Assembly (NCBI RefSeq): GCF_004307425.1
Contig: NZ_SEWZ01000003.1
Span: 310,001 to 374,000, forward strand
Direction of reading: 5' to 3'
DNA length: 64,000 bases
Origin: Aquirufa antheringensis
Lineage (GTDB): Bacteria; Bacteroidota; Bacteroidia; Cytophagales; Spirosomataceae
The position numbers were made by a program, and so were the translations under genes. How positions within the stretch are numbered: the stretch's first letter is position 1; each line of letters begins with the position of its first letter. The notes beneath the pieces were generated by a model. The model had not been told where the DNA came from, searched no databases, and worked only from the letters and a program-made list of their open reading frames with translations. Below are positions 52,715-61,361 of the stretch, piece by piece.

Positions 52715-53542
52715 ATGAGCTTATTATTTATTGAGTGGAACGCTGATCCGACTATTATCACCCTTTTAGGATTTCCTATCCGTTGGTATGGCTTGTGTTT
52801 TGCTTTAGCTTTTTTGGCCGGATTTCAGGTCGTAAGCTATCTATTCAAAAAAGAGGGTAGACCTGTCGAACAAGCGGATCAACTCTTGTTGTATACGATG
52901 ATAGGAACAGTGGCAGGAGCTCGAATGGGGCATTATTTTTTCTATGAATTCCCCTTGTTATTTGCGGATCCCGTTCGTTTTTTTATTCAAATGATCACAC
53001 CTCCCTTTTCCGGTTTAGCCTCTCATGGCGCGGCAATTGGCCTATTTGTAGCGTATTATCTGTATACTAAAAAACACAAAGATCAATCTTATCTCTATGT
53101 AACGGATAGAATGGTTATTGCTGCCGCATTAGCTGGATTCTTTATTCGTTTTGGGAATTTGATGAATTCGGAGATCATTGGGAAACCGACTGATTTGCCT
53201 TGGGGATTCAAATTTTTACGGGATTATGAGTTCAATCCGAGTGGATTAGCTGCCTTTGTGGTGCCTCGCCATCCCTCTCAATTGTATGAGGCATTATCTT
53301 GTCTACTTTTGTTTTTTATACTGTTGTATTTGTGGAATCTGAAAAAAGAAAAGACACCGGCGGGTTTATTGACGGGTATTTTTATGATTTTCGTTTTCAC
53401 GCTCCGCTTCTTTTATGAATTTTTAAAGGAGAATCAGAGTTCATTCGAAAATAGTTTGACCTTAAATATGGGCCAAATCCTTTCCATTCCGGCTGTCCTG
53501 TTTGGTATCGGAGTTCTTTTGTACGCTAAAAGAAAGGCTTAA
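52715..53542 (+). CDS. lgt: Prolipoprotein diacylglyceryl transferase
   Basis: 275 residues with about seven membrane segments. Signatures are FPIRWYGLCFALAFLAGF, GARMGHYFFYE, SGLASHGAAIGLF (catalytic-loop region), RFGNLMNSEIIGKPTDLPWGF and RHPSQLYEA. It adds diacylglycerol to the lipobox cysteine of prolipoproteins in the inner membrane. The H-G-A-A-I-G in place of the more usual HGGxxG is a mild variant. It may be co-transcribed with the preceding 46-residue microprotein. Its last four bases overlap the convergent serine hydrolase gene. Confidence 0.94.
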   Translation: MSLLFIEWNADPTIITLLGFPIRWYGLCFALAFLAGFQVVSYLFKKEGRPVEQADQLLLYTMIGTVAGARMGHYFFYEFPLLFADPVRFFIQMITPPFSGLASHGAAIGLFVAYYLYTKKHKDQSYLYVTDRMVIAAALAGFFIRFGNLMNSEIIGKPTDLPWGFKFLRDYEFNPSGLAAFVVPRHPSQLYEALSCLLLFFILLYLWNLKKEKTPAGLLTGIFMIFVFTLRFFYEFLKENQSSFENSLTLNMGQILSIPAVLFGIGVLLYAKRKA

Positions 53543-54774
53543 TTCGAGTAGTCGAATCGCAGGTGATCTAAATTAGGCAGCTGTTTTTTAGGGCGTTTTA
53601 CCTCGTAATCGTAAATGACTTGACCTAGGTTTTTATAGAAAGGAAATCCGATGGTATCATAATCGTATTGCTCATCATTGAAGATCTCATCCTCATTACA
53701 AAGTAAAACCGCGGTTACCATGAATTCGACTTTCTGGTCAAAATCTACCACATAGGCATTGTCAAGCAAGAATCCGTAGGCATCGCCCACCTTGTTAAAA
53801 ATGCGAATTGATGGATTCAAAGAGGCATTTTTCTCTGATCCGTAGTACAAGAACTTGCAATAAGTAGCGAACTCCTCCGTGTAAACAGGATCTTTCGATT
53901 CAGTCGGATACATAGACATGTAGCGGTACAGAAACCCATAATCCTCTTTAGACAGCTGGAATCGATCTTTTGCTGGGAAGGCATCAGGCAACATTAATCT
54001 TTTGAGGAAATCATGTTGTGCCTGCAATGGATAGGCATTTTTTAAACTAAAGTCCAATGGTTTATCTTCCACCACACCCGCATCATTCATGGTTCCTTTT
54101 CCTATCAAAATAGGAGCTGCCGCGCTATAGGGTTTGTCGTTAAAGGCTTCAGCTTGGTCCAGAACGACTTTGCCATTGGATATGAATCGAATCGGATTGG
54201 TATATTGATTCTCTAAGCGAGGCAGAGGAGTTTGTAAACGGTGGGTAAGTCTAGCACCTTTAAATCCCTTAGAAAGCATCGTTTCGTTGAACGGGCGTTG
54301 TCCTAAAAATTCATAGAGGCGATTGTATGCCTCATTATCGGAGACTAATAGAATCTTTTTAATGTAGTGTTCCACGCTCGGTAAACCTGATTTTGCCGTG
54401 GTGTCAGTTTTTATCTCTAGTTGAGATGGTCGGGTTTTTAGGGTTAGAAAGGGGGTTGATTTATCAATTTTTAATGTGTTCAGTTTTTCTAAGGCCAAAA
54501 CACTCGCCGCTAATTTTACGGTACTTGCTGGATAGAAATATTCATTCGAATCTGAGCGGTAGGAATAGGTGGTCAGCGTAGGCCTGTTTTTTGCATCGCG
54601 ATCAATCTGGGTGTAAAGAATCTGAAGGCGGTATTTTTCCGGGTTGTCCGTTAGTTTCTTGAATTTATCTGGGTTAGATAGCAATAATTGCTCCAGGATG
54701 TTGGCGGGTTTTTGAGCGAATGTACTCATGCTGATCATCTCGGTGATTAATAGGAAAAATAGAATTCTACGCAT
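53539..54774 (-). CDS. Exported serine hydrolase of the class A beta-lactamase fold
   Basis: 411 residues with a signal peptide ending near STFAQ (residue 21). The three active-site elements of the fold are seen: SxxK as PASTVK (Ser84, Lys87), SDN in LLVSDNEAYN, and a KTG-like KVG in IFNKVGDAYG. It could be a beta-lactamase relative, a D,D-peptidase or an amidase; the long inserts make a drug-resistance role unlikely to be its main one. It overlaps the PLP-enzyme gene by 8 nt, and with the dipeptide epimerase the trio suggests peptidoglycan-peptide breakdown. Confidence 0.83.
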   Translation of the reverse strand: MRRILFFLLITEMISMSTFAQKPANILEQLLLSNPDKFKKLTDNPEKYRLQILYTQIDRDAKNRPTLTTYSYRSDSNEYFYPASTVKLAASVLALEKLNTLKIDKSTPFLTLKTRPSQLEIKTDTTAKSGLPSVEHYIKKILLVSDNEAYNRLYEFLGQRPFNETMLSKGFKGARLTHRLQTPLPRLENQYTNPIRFISNGKVVLDQAEAFNDKPYSAAAPILIGKGTMNDAGVVEDKPLDFSLKNAYPLQAQHDFLKRLMLPDAFPAKDRFQLSKEDYGFLYRYMSMYPTESKDPVYTEEFATYCKFLYYGSEKNASLNPSIRIFNKVGDAYGFLLDNAYVVDFDQKVEFMVTAVLLCNEDEIFNDEQYDYDTIGFPFYKNLGQVIYDYEVKRPKKQLPNLDHLRFDYSN

Positions 54775-55771
54775 AGCTTTTGATGGCTTCTGTGATGGTA
54801 TCCATATCTGCTAAAGTAAGGCAGGCAGGTAAGATGGCACGACAAACGGGAGGCGCCGTGATGTCTGGATAGGCAAAATGATTCACTAATATGCCATCGG
54901 ATTTTAGGTGTTCGAATAAGCCTGGAGCTTTGGAACAGAAAGCCGGATAACCCGGTTCATAGGTCACAGGGGCATCAAATCCCTTGAGATTGTCTGAGAA
55001 GCGATCCGCTAAAGCCTTACTTTTCGTGCTCTGCTCTTTATAAGCTTTCATCGATTGCAACCCAGCATAACAAAAGGCAGGATTAGGGGGGGAGGAACCC
55101 ACCCAAAAAGAATCCTTTTTAATCTCTTCTATGTCTGCTGCTGCACCTAAAATGACGCCAGCGGGTAGTCCGAAGGCTTTGGAGAGCGAAACGGTTTGCA
55201 AAATATGTCCAGCACAGGGAATTTGAATATCTTGAATTCCAGCTCGATGTGACTCGTCTACGATCAAATAATCATTCGGGTCCATGGTAGTGGCAAAAGA
55301 GAAATCAAAGCTGTTGATCCAAGGAGATCCGATACCGTCTGAGGCGAGGATTTGGCCTTTTTGATGGCTCGATATCCAATCTTTATAGCTTCCAGTGAAG
55401 GGAGTATATGGATGGCGCCACAAGGCAGGGTGTGCCTGAGGTGCTAGGTTTAGGGTGAATCCTTTTTGTTGGGCGTATTGTACGGCGATTTGGGCGGCCG
55501 CTAGGCCGGAAGAACAGAGGGCTGCGGCTTCTACTTGAAAATAAGTGGCTAGTGCGTGTTCGAAATCCTCCCAAATCGAGAATTGTAAATTGTTGCGACG
55601 CGAGCTGCCAAAGTTTTGGGAATACTGTTCAATTCCGTCCGCTAAGGCTTTTTGAAAAGAAGGATGAGATCCAATGTTCAGGTAATTCGTGCCTCCCAGC
55701 CAAAGGTATTCAGTTCCTTCAAAGGTAATTTTTCGGCCCGGAATGTGATTTTCTGTTAAGGAATAACTCAT
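54767..55771 (-). CDS. PLP-dependent aminotransferase-fold enzyme (AONS-like)
   Basis: 334 residues, short for a fold type I enzyme. Landmarks are LGGTNYLNIGSHPSFQKAL, GSSRRNN, ALCSSGLAAAQIAV, the DESH of the PLP site and SLSKAFGLPAGVILG with the Schiff-base Lys. It resembles 8-amino-7-oxononanoate synthase-type acyltransferases but is smaller, and biotin synthesis genes are absent nearby. It is sandwiched, with overlaps of 4 and 8 nt, between the dipeptide epimerase and the serine hydrolase, so a role in amino-acid release from dipeptides is my inference. Confidence 0.8.
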   Translation of the reverse strand: MSYSLTENHIPGRKITFEGTEYLWLGGTNYLNIGSHPSFQKALADGIEQYSQNFGSSRRNNLQFSIWEDFEHALATYFQVEAAALCSSGLAAAQIAVQYAQQKGFTLNLAPQAHPALWRHPYTPFTGSYKDWISSHQKGQILASDGIGSPWINSFDFSFATTMDPNDYLIVDESHRAGIQDIQIPCAGHILQTVSLSKAFGLPAGVILGAAADIEEIKKDSFWVGSSPPNPAFCYAGLQSMKAYKEQSTKSKALADRFSDNLKGFDAPVTYEPGYPAFCSKAPGLFEHLKSDGILVNHFAYPDITAPPVCRAILPACLTLADMDTITEAIKSYA

Positions 55772-56781
55772 AGCAAAGAAGCTCCAGTTCCAGGTAAATT
55801 AGCATATGAAACCACGCCGTAGTCGATGGTAATACCTGTCGAAATTTGGTCATCCACTAATAAGCAGCCGTCCATATCAACGTAATCGAGTAAGGGGAGT
55901 AGTTGCGCGATGGCGGAGCATCCGATGGTCGATTCCGTCATACAACCCACCATGACTTTTAATCCCAGTGTTCTGGCTTTTTTGATCATGCGTAGGGCAG
56001 GCGTTATGCCACCGCATTTCATTAATTTGATATTGATGCCGTGGAAATAGCCCGCACATTTTTCTACATCAGACTCTAGAATACAGCTTTCGTCTGCAAT
56101 TATGGGCAAGGTAGATTCCTTGAAAACGCGCTTCATTCCCTCCCAATTATCCGCTTTCAAGGGTTGTTCGATGAATTCTACGCCTAGTTTTGCTAATTCT
56201 GGGGCGAAATAAATGGTTTGTTCGGGCGTCCAAGCGGTATTCGCATCGACTCTGAAAATAGCGTCTGTTTCTCTTCGTAAGGCTTCCACGATTTCTAAAT
56301 CGTCGTCGGTTCCCAGTTTTATTTTATACAGGGGAAAGGGAGTCTCCTGCATTTTGGCCACCATCTTCTCTACCGTATCGATCCCGATCGTGTAATCCGT
56401 AATGGGATTATCGGAGATGTCTAAGTCCCAAATCTCATACAGCGGTTTGTTGTGTGTCTTTCCCCACAGATCCCAATAGGCTACATCCAGCGCACAAAGG
56501 GCGAAGGGGTGTTCGTCTAAAAGGGTTTTGGACATCATCGCCCAAAAATCACTCGGATGAGGTAAAATATCGTGTGGCAACAAATCAAGAATTGACTCGA
56601 TCTGGGACTTCATTTTCGCCATGGTCACCCCATAGTAGGGGGTCTCAGTCGCTTCCCCAAAACCACTCTTTCCATGCCAGCTCAACTCCACAATCAACGT
56701 GGGTTGCACGTCACGCGATTCATGCGTAATCGTGAACGTGTGCTTTAAAGGCAAATCGAAAGTATGTAGTTTCAGTTCCAT
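55768..56781 (-). CDS. Dipeptide epimerase (L-Ala-D/L-Glu epimerase type, enolase superfamily)
   Basis: 337 residues. The enolase-superfamily active site is complete: KxK as Lys153/Lys155 (LYKIKLGT), metal ligands Asp179 (with Asn181, DANTAW), Glu205 (EQPL) and Asp230 (ADES), and Lys252 in NIKLMKCGG. The order and the late VDMDGCLL segment match the L-Ala-D/L-Glu epimerase branch, which recycles muropeptides. It starts the three-gene unit that ends with the serine hydrolase. It lies 6 nt downstream of moeA on the same strand. Confidence 0.86.
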   Translation of the reverse strand: MELKLHTFDLPLKHTFTITHESRDVQPTLIVELSWHGKSGFGEATETPYYGVTMAKMKSQIESILDLLPHDILPHPSDFWAMMSKTLLDEHPFALCALDVAYWDLWGKTHNKPLYEIWDLDISDNPITDYTIGIDTVEKMVAKMQETPFPLYKIKLGTDDDLEIVEALRRETDAIFRVDANTAWTPEQTIYFAPELAKLGVEFIEQPLKADNWEGMKRVFKESTLPIIADESCILESDVEKCAGYFHGINIKLMKCGGITPALRMIKKARTLGLKVMVGCMTESTIGCSAIAQLLPLLDYVDMDGCLLVDDQISTGITIDYGVVSYANLPGTGASLL

Positions 56782-56787
56782 ACGGGC

Positions 56788-57924
56788 TTATTTGAGGGGA
56801 ATATAGGGCAATTTCTTCGCTTTATCACCCGCTTTTTGCCAAACCAATCCATCGGCACGAGACCAATTAATTAAGTCCCCTGATCCATTATGCGCTAACA
56901 CTTCTCCATTCTCTACCGGGATCCACTGATCTAATTCAGCTGAAGGTTTAGGTAAGAATTTGATCTCTTTCACATTGTATTCCACCCATTCACCAGATAC
57001 CCATGGAAGGAAATAGACCCAGAAACAAGTCAGCGTCGAGATCGGATTTCCAGGGAAAGCGAAAACGACTTTTCCATCAGAACGAGTAGCGACAAGCATC
57101 GGCTTGCCGGGTTTTTGAGTAATTTTATGAAAGACGGTTTCAAATCCAGCCTCTGCTAAAACACCCGGAATTAAATCCTTTTTGCCCGCTGAAACTCCGC
57201 CGGAAAGCAAGATGATGTCATTTGATTCCAACACCTTATCGATGTTAGCTTTGATTTTTTCTGCTGAATCAGGTAGGTGACTTGAGTTTGCTTTGAAACC
57301 TTTGGACAATAACACCGACTTCAACATCATCACATTCGAACTGCGAATCTGGTGATCTTTCGGTGTCTCGTGCAAGCCTACGATTTCGTCTCCTGTAGAG
57401 AAAATGTGCACGTGAGGCTTCGATTCTACTTCAATATGGGCTTTACCCACGGTCGCTGCGATCGCAATTTCCACTGGCCCAATCTTCGTTCTTTTCTTCA
57501 CTAAAACGGAACCAGCTGGTGCATCCGCACCTTGCAGGTGAATGAATTGGCCTTTTTCTAATGGTGTTTTACCTATATAAGTCGCAATTTTTTTCTCAAT
57601 ACTTAGATCCTCGATTTTAATGATGGCTTCCGTGCCACGTGGGGCCGTAGCGCCTGTCATAATTTCCAAAGAACCATCCATCTTTTTGATCGCTTTCACC
57701 GGTTCTCCTGCAAATAACATACCTTCAATCTTCCACGTAGGTGCGGTGATATCCTTTACCGCAATGCCGTCCATCATGGCCCGGTCAAAAGGAGGGAAGT
57801 CACGATCTGCCACAATTTTTTCGGCGATATTCATCCCTAAGGTTTTCGCCAAAGGTAATTTTTCCGTGCGAAAGGGAATGGTGATGTTTTTAAGGAGTTC
57901 AATGGCTTCTAAAGGGCTGATCAT
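56788..57924 (-). CDS. moeA: Molybdopterin molybdotransferase
   Basis: 378 residues. PFDRAMMDGIAV, VKAIKKMDGSLEIMTGATAP, STGDEIVG and IILLSGGVSAGKKDL, then ITQKPGKPMLVA and FAFPGNPIST, are the classic MoeA/gephyrin domain signatures. It inserts molybdate into adenylylated molybdopterin. It diverges from moaC across an 83-bp gap. The C-terminal domain IV is present but short. Confidence 0.92.
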   Translation of the reverse strand: MISPLEAIELLKNITIPFRTEKLPLAKTLGMNIAEKIVADRDFPPFDRAMMDGIAVKDITAPTWKIEGMLFAGEPVKAIKKMDGSLEIMTGATAPRGTEAIIKIEDLSIEKKIATYIGKTPLEKGQFIHLQGADAPAGSVLVKKRTKIGPVEIAIAATVGKAHIEVESKPHVHIFSTGDEIVGLHETPKDHQIRSSNVMMLKSVLLSKGFKANSSHLPDSAEKIKANIDKVLESNDIILLSGGVSAGKKDLIPGVLAEAGFETVFHKITQKPGKPMLVATRSDGKVVFAFPGNPISTLTCFWVYFLPWVSGEWVEYNVKEIKFLPKPSAELDQWIPVENGEVLAHNGSGDLINWSRADGLVWQKAGDKAKKLPYIPLK

Positions 57925-57977
57925 GTTTGTTGTTTTACGTAATTGTTAAATTTCGCTATTTTTTGCTAATTCTCCCG

Positions 57978-57985
57978 TATTTTTG
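57978..57985 (+). promoter_or_regulatory. -7 promoter box of moaC
   Basis: TATTTTTG matches TAnnTTTG exactly, 22 nt before the ATG at 58008. The TTTTG near 57961-57965 is too close to act as the -33 element. Confidence 0.5.
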
Positions 57986-58007
57986 TCTTCTAAATTTCAA
58001 ATCAGCT

Positions 58008-58481
58008 ATGTCAATTGACTTTTCTCACCTGCAATCAGATGGCACCCCAGGAATGGTGGACGTTAGTTCGAAAAACGAAACGGTTCGGGAAGCGAAAGCC
58101 CAATCCATTGTGTATTTAGGGGCGGAAATTGTGCAACATTTTGAGGTAGCCGGTTGGCAAAACAAGAAAGGCAGCATACTTCAAACCGCAGTGATTGCCG
58201 GTACGATGGCAGCAAAAAAGACGTCTGATTTGATCCCCTTATGTCATCCCTTGGGTTTGGACTCGTGTAAGTTTGAGACGGAAGTGTTAGCGGATCAGAT
58301 TGTGATTACTTGCATTTGTCGTTTGGAGGCCAAAACTGGAGTGGAAATGGAAGCCCTAGTAGGTGCCTCTGTGGCAGCCCTGACGGTATACGATATGTGT
58401 AAGTCGGTTTCCAAAGGTATCGTCATCAAAGAAACGAAATTGATCTCTAAATCCGGCGGTAAGTCCGATTTTAAAGCCTAA
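58008..58481 (+). CDS. moaC: Cyclic pyranopterin monophosphate synthase
   Basis: 157 residues from the ATG at 58008; upstream in-frame codons extend into the promoter. The active-site motif KKTSDLIPLCHPL, the GVEMEALVGASVAALTVYDMCKS segment and the KGIVIKETKLISKSGGKS end are all diagnostic. MoaC makes cyclic pyranopterin monophosphate with MoaA, which is not in this window. It is followed 1 nt later by thiN. Confidence 0.95.
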   Translation: MSIDFSHLQSDGTPGMVDVSSKNETVREAKAQSIVYLGAEIVQHFEVAGWQNKKGSILQTAVIAGTMAAKKTSDLIPLCHPLGLDSCKFETEVLADQIVITCICRLEAKTGVEMEALVGASVAALTVYDMCKSVSKGIVIKETKLISKSGGKSDFKA

Positions 58482-58482
58482 T

Positions 58483-59136
58483 ATGTCCTCTCACCACATC
58501 ATCCGAGACAAACAAGAACCCGCGCTGATTATCGCGAATGGAGAGGCTTGCTCCTTGGATTTGGTGGAACAATTATTGGAATGGTCACCGACGGTGGTGG
58601 TGCTGGATGGGGCTTTGGAAAGAGTCATCTCATTAGGCATCAAAGTGGATGTCTGGTTAGGCGACTTCGATCACGTCCAGGCGGCTGATTACAGCGATTA
58701 TCCATTGAAAAAGGTTCATACGCCGGACCAAAATCTGACAGACTTAGAAAAGGCCTTTGAATATTTACTGGAGGAGGGTTATCCGGCTGTCAATGTCGTT
58801 TGGGCCTCTGGAAAGCGGATGGATCACACGCTGAATAATTTTCATTCGCTAGTGCGCTATGGCCGAAAATTGAAGATTGTGTTCTTTGACGATTATTCAA
58901 CGTCTTATTTATTACCTCCCACCTTTGAAAAGTGGTATCCAGCAGGAACTCCGTTGTCACTCATGCCTTATGGTGAAGCATTTCAAGTAAAATCATCCGG
59001 TTTAGTCTACGATTTAAACCACCCTGAGTTGCGCCTAGGAACTCAGACGAGTTCGAGCAATGAGGCACGCGAAGATGGAATCGTGAAAATTTCGTACGAA
59101 AGCGGGGCGCTTATTTTGATGGAGTGCCACGATTAA
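58483..59136 (+). CDS. thiN: Thiamine pyrophosphokinase
   Basis: 217 residues starting 1 nt after moaC. LIIANGEACS, VVVLDGALERVISLGIKVDVWLGDFD (with the acidic GDFD metal site), QNLTDLEKAFEYLLE, the ASGKRMDHTLNNFH motif and a C-terminal beta domain make up the TPK fold. It transfers pyrophosphate from ATP to thiamine. Its last 26 bases overlap the end of the convergent rarA. Confidence 0.88.
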   Translation: MSSHHIIRDKQEPALIIANGEACSLDLVEQLLEWSPTVVVLDGALERVISLGIKVDVWLGDFDHVQAADYSDYPLKKVHTPDQNLTDLEKAFEYLLEEGYPAVNVVWASGKRMDHTLNNFHSLVRYGRKLKIVFFDDYSTSYLLPPTFEKWYPAGTPLSLMPYGEAFQVKSSGLVYDLNHPELRLGTQTSSSNEAREDGIVKISYESGALILMECHD

Positions 59137-60355
59137 TTTTGTCTTGTTCAGACGGTTTGTAAAAGACCGGTCTCGAGGGAACCTCTGGAAAGTAATTCTG
59201 CTCCACCCAATTGCCCGGAAAATCGTGCGGGTATTTATAATCAGCTCCGTAATTCAAATCTTTCATCATACGTGTAGGCGCATTGCGTAAATGCAATGGT
59301 ACCGGTAAATCCCCCGTTTGATCTACATAGGCCATGGCTTTGTTGATGGCGTTGTAGGCGGAATTACTTTTGGGCGAAGTGGCTAAATAGATAACCGTTT
59401 GAGATAAAATGATTCTGGATTCTGGATTACCGATCACTCGAATGGAATCGAAACAAGATTGGGCTAATAAAAGCGCATTGGGATTCGCTAATCCAATATC
59501 TTCAGAGGCCAAAATCAACAAACGTCTTCCAATAAATTCCAAGGATTCTCCCCCCACTAACATCCGAGCTAACCAATAGACTGCCGCATCTGGATCAGAT
59601 CCGCGAATGGATTTTATGAAAGCTGAAATGATATCGTAATGTTGCTCGCCGTCTTTGTCGTATTGCGCTAGGTTCTTTTGTAATCGTTCGGTAACTAAGG
59701 CATTTGTTACCTCGAGCTCGTTTCCTCCCTCTGTAGTGATTAATAGCTCGAAAAGATTCAATAATTTTCGACCGTCACCTCCCGAGAAATGAAATAAAGC
59801 GTCTGTCTCCGTTAGGGTAATTTTTTTATCTCTAAAAAGAGAATCCGTAGCGATCGCTTTTTGAAGCATCGTATGCAGGTGCTCATTCGAAAGCGATTCC
59901 AACACATAGACTTGGCACCGTGACAAAAGGGCCGAAATAACTTCGAACGAGGGATTTTCTGTGGTCGCGCCTACTAAGGTGACGATCCCTTTCTCCACCG
60001 CATTTAATAGGGAATCCTGCTGGGATTTCGAAAAACGGTGAATCTCATCGATGAATAGGATGGGCGATTGCGCTTCGAACATCCGGTTCTTCTTCGCTAG
60101 TTCTAACGTCTCCCGCACTTCTTTTACCCCTGATTGCACCGCAGAAAGGGAATACATGGTTCGCTTCAAGGCGCCAGATAATAAAGTGGCTAGCGTCGTT
60201 TTTCCCACACCAGGAGGCCCCCAAAGGATGCAAGACGGCAAATGTCCCGCCTCAATCGCTTTTCGCAAAGGCGCATTTGGACCCACGACCTTTTCTTGGC
60301 CGATGTATTCATCCAGGGTAGTGGGGCGCATTCGTTCTGCGAGAGGCTGCATCAT
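59111..60355 (-). CDS. rarA: Replication-associated recombination protein A (MgsA/RarA AAA+ ATPase)
   Basis: 414 residues. PLAERMRPTTLDEYIGQEKVVG opens the protein, followed by Walker A GPPGVGKTT, Walker B LFIDEIHRFSKSQQD, sensor GATTENPSFEVISALLSRCQV and the C-terminal tetramerisation part with SIRGSDPDAAVYWLARML and EDIGLANPNALLLA. It acts at stalled replication forks. Two Met codons open the frame at 60355 and 60352; either could be the start. The last 26 bases overlap thiN. Confidence 0.94.
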   Translation of the reverse strand: MMQPLAERMRPTTLDEYIGQEKVVGPNAPLRKAIEAGHLPSCILWGPPGVGKTTLATLLSGALKRTMYSLSAVQSGVKEVRETLELAKKNRMFEAQSPILFIDEIHRFSKSQQDSLLNAVEKGIVTLVGATTENPSFEVISALLSRCQVYVLESLSNEHLHTMLQKAIATDSLFRDKKITLTETDALFHFSGGDGRKLLNLFELLITTEGGNELEVTNALVTERLQKNLAQYDKDGEQHYDIISAFIKSIRGSDPDAAVYWLARMLVGGESLEFIGRRLLILASEDIGLANPNALLLAQSCFDSIRVIGNPESRIILSQTVIYLATSPKSNSAYNAINKAMAYVDQTGDLPVPLHLRNAPTRMMKDLNYGADYKYPHDFPGNWVEQNYFPEVPSRPVFYKPSEQDKINRGTPSK

Positions 60356-60430
60356 CTTTCGAAGTTACGTGAATTTTGTAAAATAGAAATAGAATTTGTA
60401 GCTTGGAGAACTAAATAAACCTATCTAAAC

Positions 60431-61354
60431 ATGAATACATCACGTCGTTCCTTTTTGCGCAATTCGGCCTTTGGGCTAGGCGCTATCGCTTTTGCTTCCC
60501 CTGCTTTGCAGGCTTTAGCTGCGGTTAAATACAAGAAATTAGTAGGAGTACAATTGTACTCGGTGCGCGATGACATGCGCAAAGATCCACAAGGAACCTT
60601 GAATGCTTTGGCAGAAATGGGCTATAAATATGTGGAACATGCAAACTATGTGAATCGTAAATTTTATGGTTGGGAAGCCAAAGAATTCAAAAAGCGTCTA
60701 GATGATTTAGGGATCAAAATGCCCTCAGGTCACACCGTAATGGGCAAGCCACATTGGGATGATGCGAAAAATGACTTTACGGATCTTTGGAAATATACAG
60801 TAGAAGATGCCGCGATAATGGGACAGGAACTAGTGATTAGCCCGTCGATTGACATGGGGATTCGCAAGGATAAAAACCTGTTATTGAAGTACATGGATAT
60901 CTTTAATAAGTCAGGGGAATTGTGCCAAAAATCGGGCATGCGATTCGGCTACCACAATCATGATTTTGAGTTCTCAGAGAAATTAGAGGGAGAATTGTTA
61001 TATGACATCATGTTAAATAACACGGATCCTACGCTTGTTGCACAACAGTTAGACATAGGTAATATGATTAATGGTGGCGGAATTCCAGCGGAAGTGATGA
61101 AGAAATTCCCAGGTCGTTTCGTTTCCATGCACGTGAAAGACGAAGTGCCTGCACCTTCAGGCCACGAGAAATTTGAATCGACTGTTTTAGGGAAAGGTTC
61201 TGGCCAAATCGACGTCCAAGCCCTAGTTAAATTAGGCGATAAGGAGGGTGGAACGAAACACTTTATTATCGAGCAAGAAGCTTACCAAGGATTAAAACCT
61301 TTAGACTGCATGAAAGAAAACATCGCGATCATGCGTGGATGGGGATATAAATAA
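60431..61354 (+). CDS. Exported sugar phosphate isomerase/epimerase-like TIM barrel
   Basis: 307 residues with a twin-arginine signal (SRRSFLRNSAFGLGAIAFASP). The barrel shows VGVQLYSVRDDMRKDP, FGYHNHDFEF, LVAQQLDIGNMINGGG, FVSMHVKDEV and HFIIEQEAY, the metal-binding pattern of the xylose-isomerase-like superfamily. It lies 7 nt upstream of an exported M20 amidohydrolase. The substrate is unknown; periplasmic members of this group often sit in polysaccharide-use loci. Confidence 0.82.
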   Translation: MNTSRRSFLRNSAFGLGAIAFASPALQALAAVKYKKLVGVQLYSVRDDMRKDPQGTLNALAEMGYKYVEHANYVNRKFYGWEAKEFKKRLDDLGIKMPSGHTVMGKPHWDDAKNDFTDLWKYTVEDAAIMGQELVISPSIDMGIRKDKNLLLKYMDIFNKSGELCQKSGMRFGYHNHDFEFSEKLEGELLYDIMLNNTDPTLVAQQLDIGNMINGGGIPAEVMKKFPGRFVSMHVKDEVPAPSGHEKFESTVLGKGSGQIDVQALVKLGDKEGGTKHFIIEQEAYQGLKPLDCMKENIAIMRGWGYK

Positions 61355-61361
61355 AACACAA

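Noticed and set aside
57927-58007. N-terminal extension of moaC
   Set aside because: It adds a hydrophobic stretch that overlaps the TATTTTTG promoter box; MoaC is a soluble enzyme and the ATG at 58008 gives the usual length.
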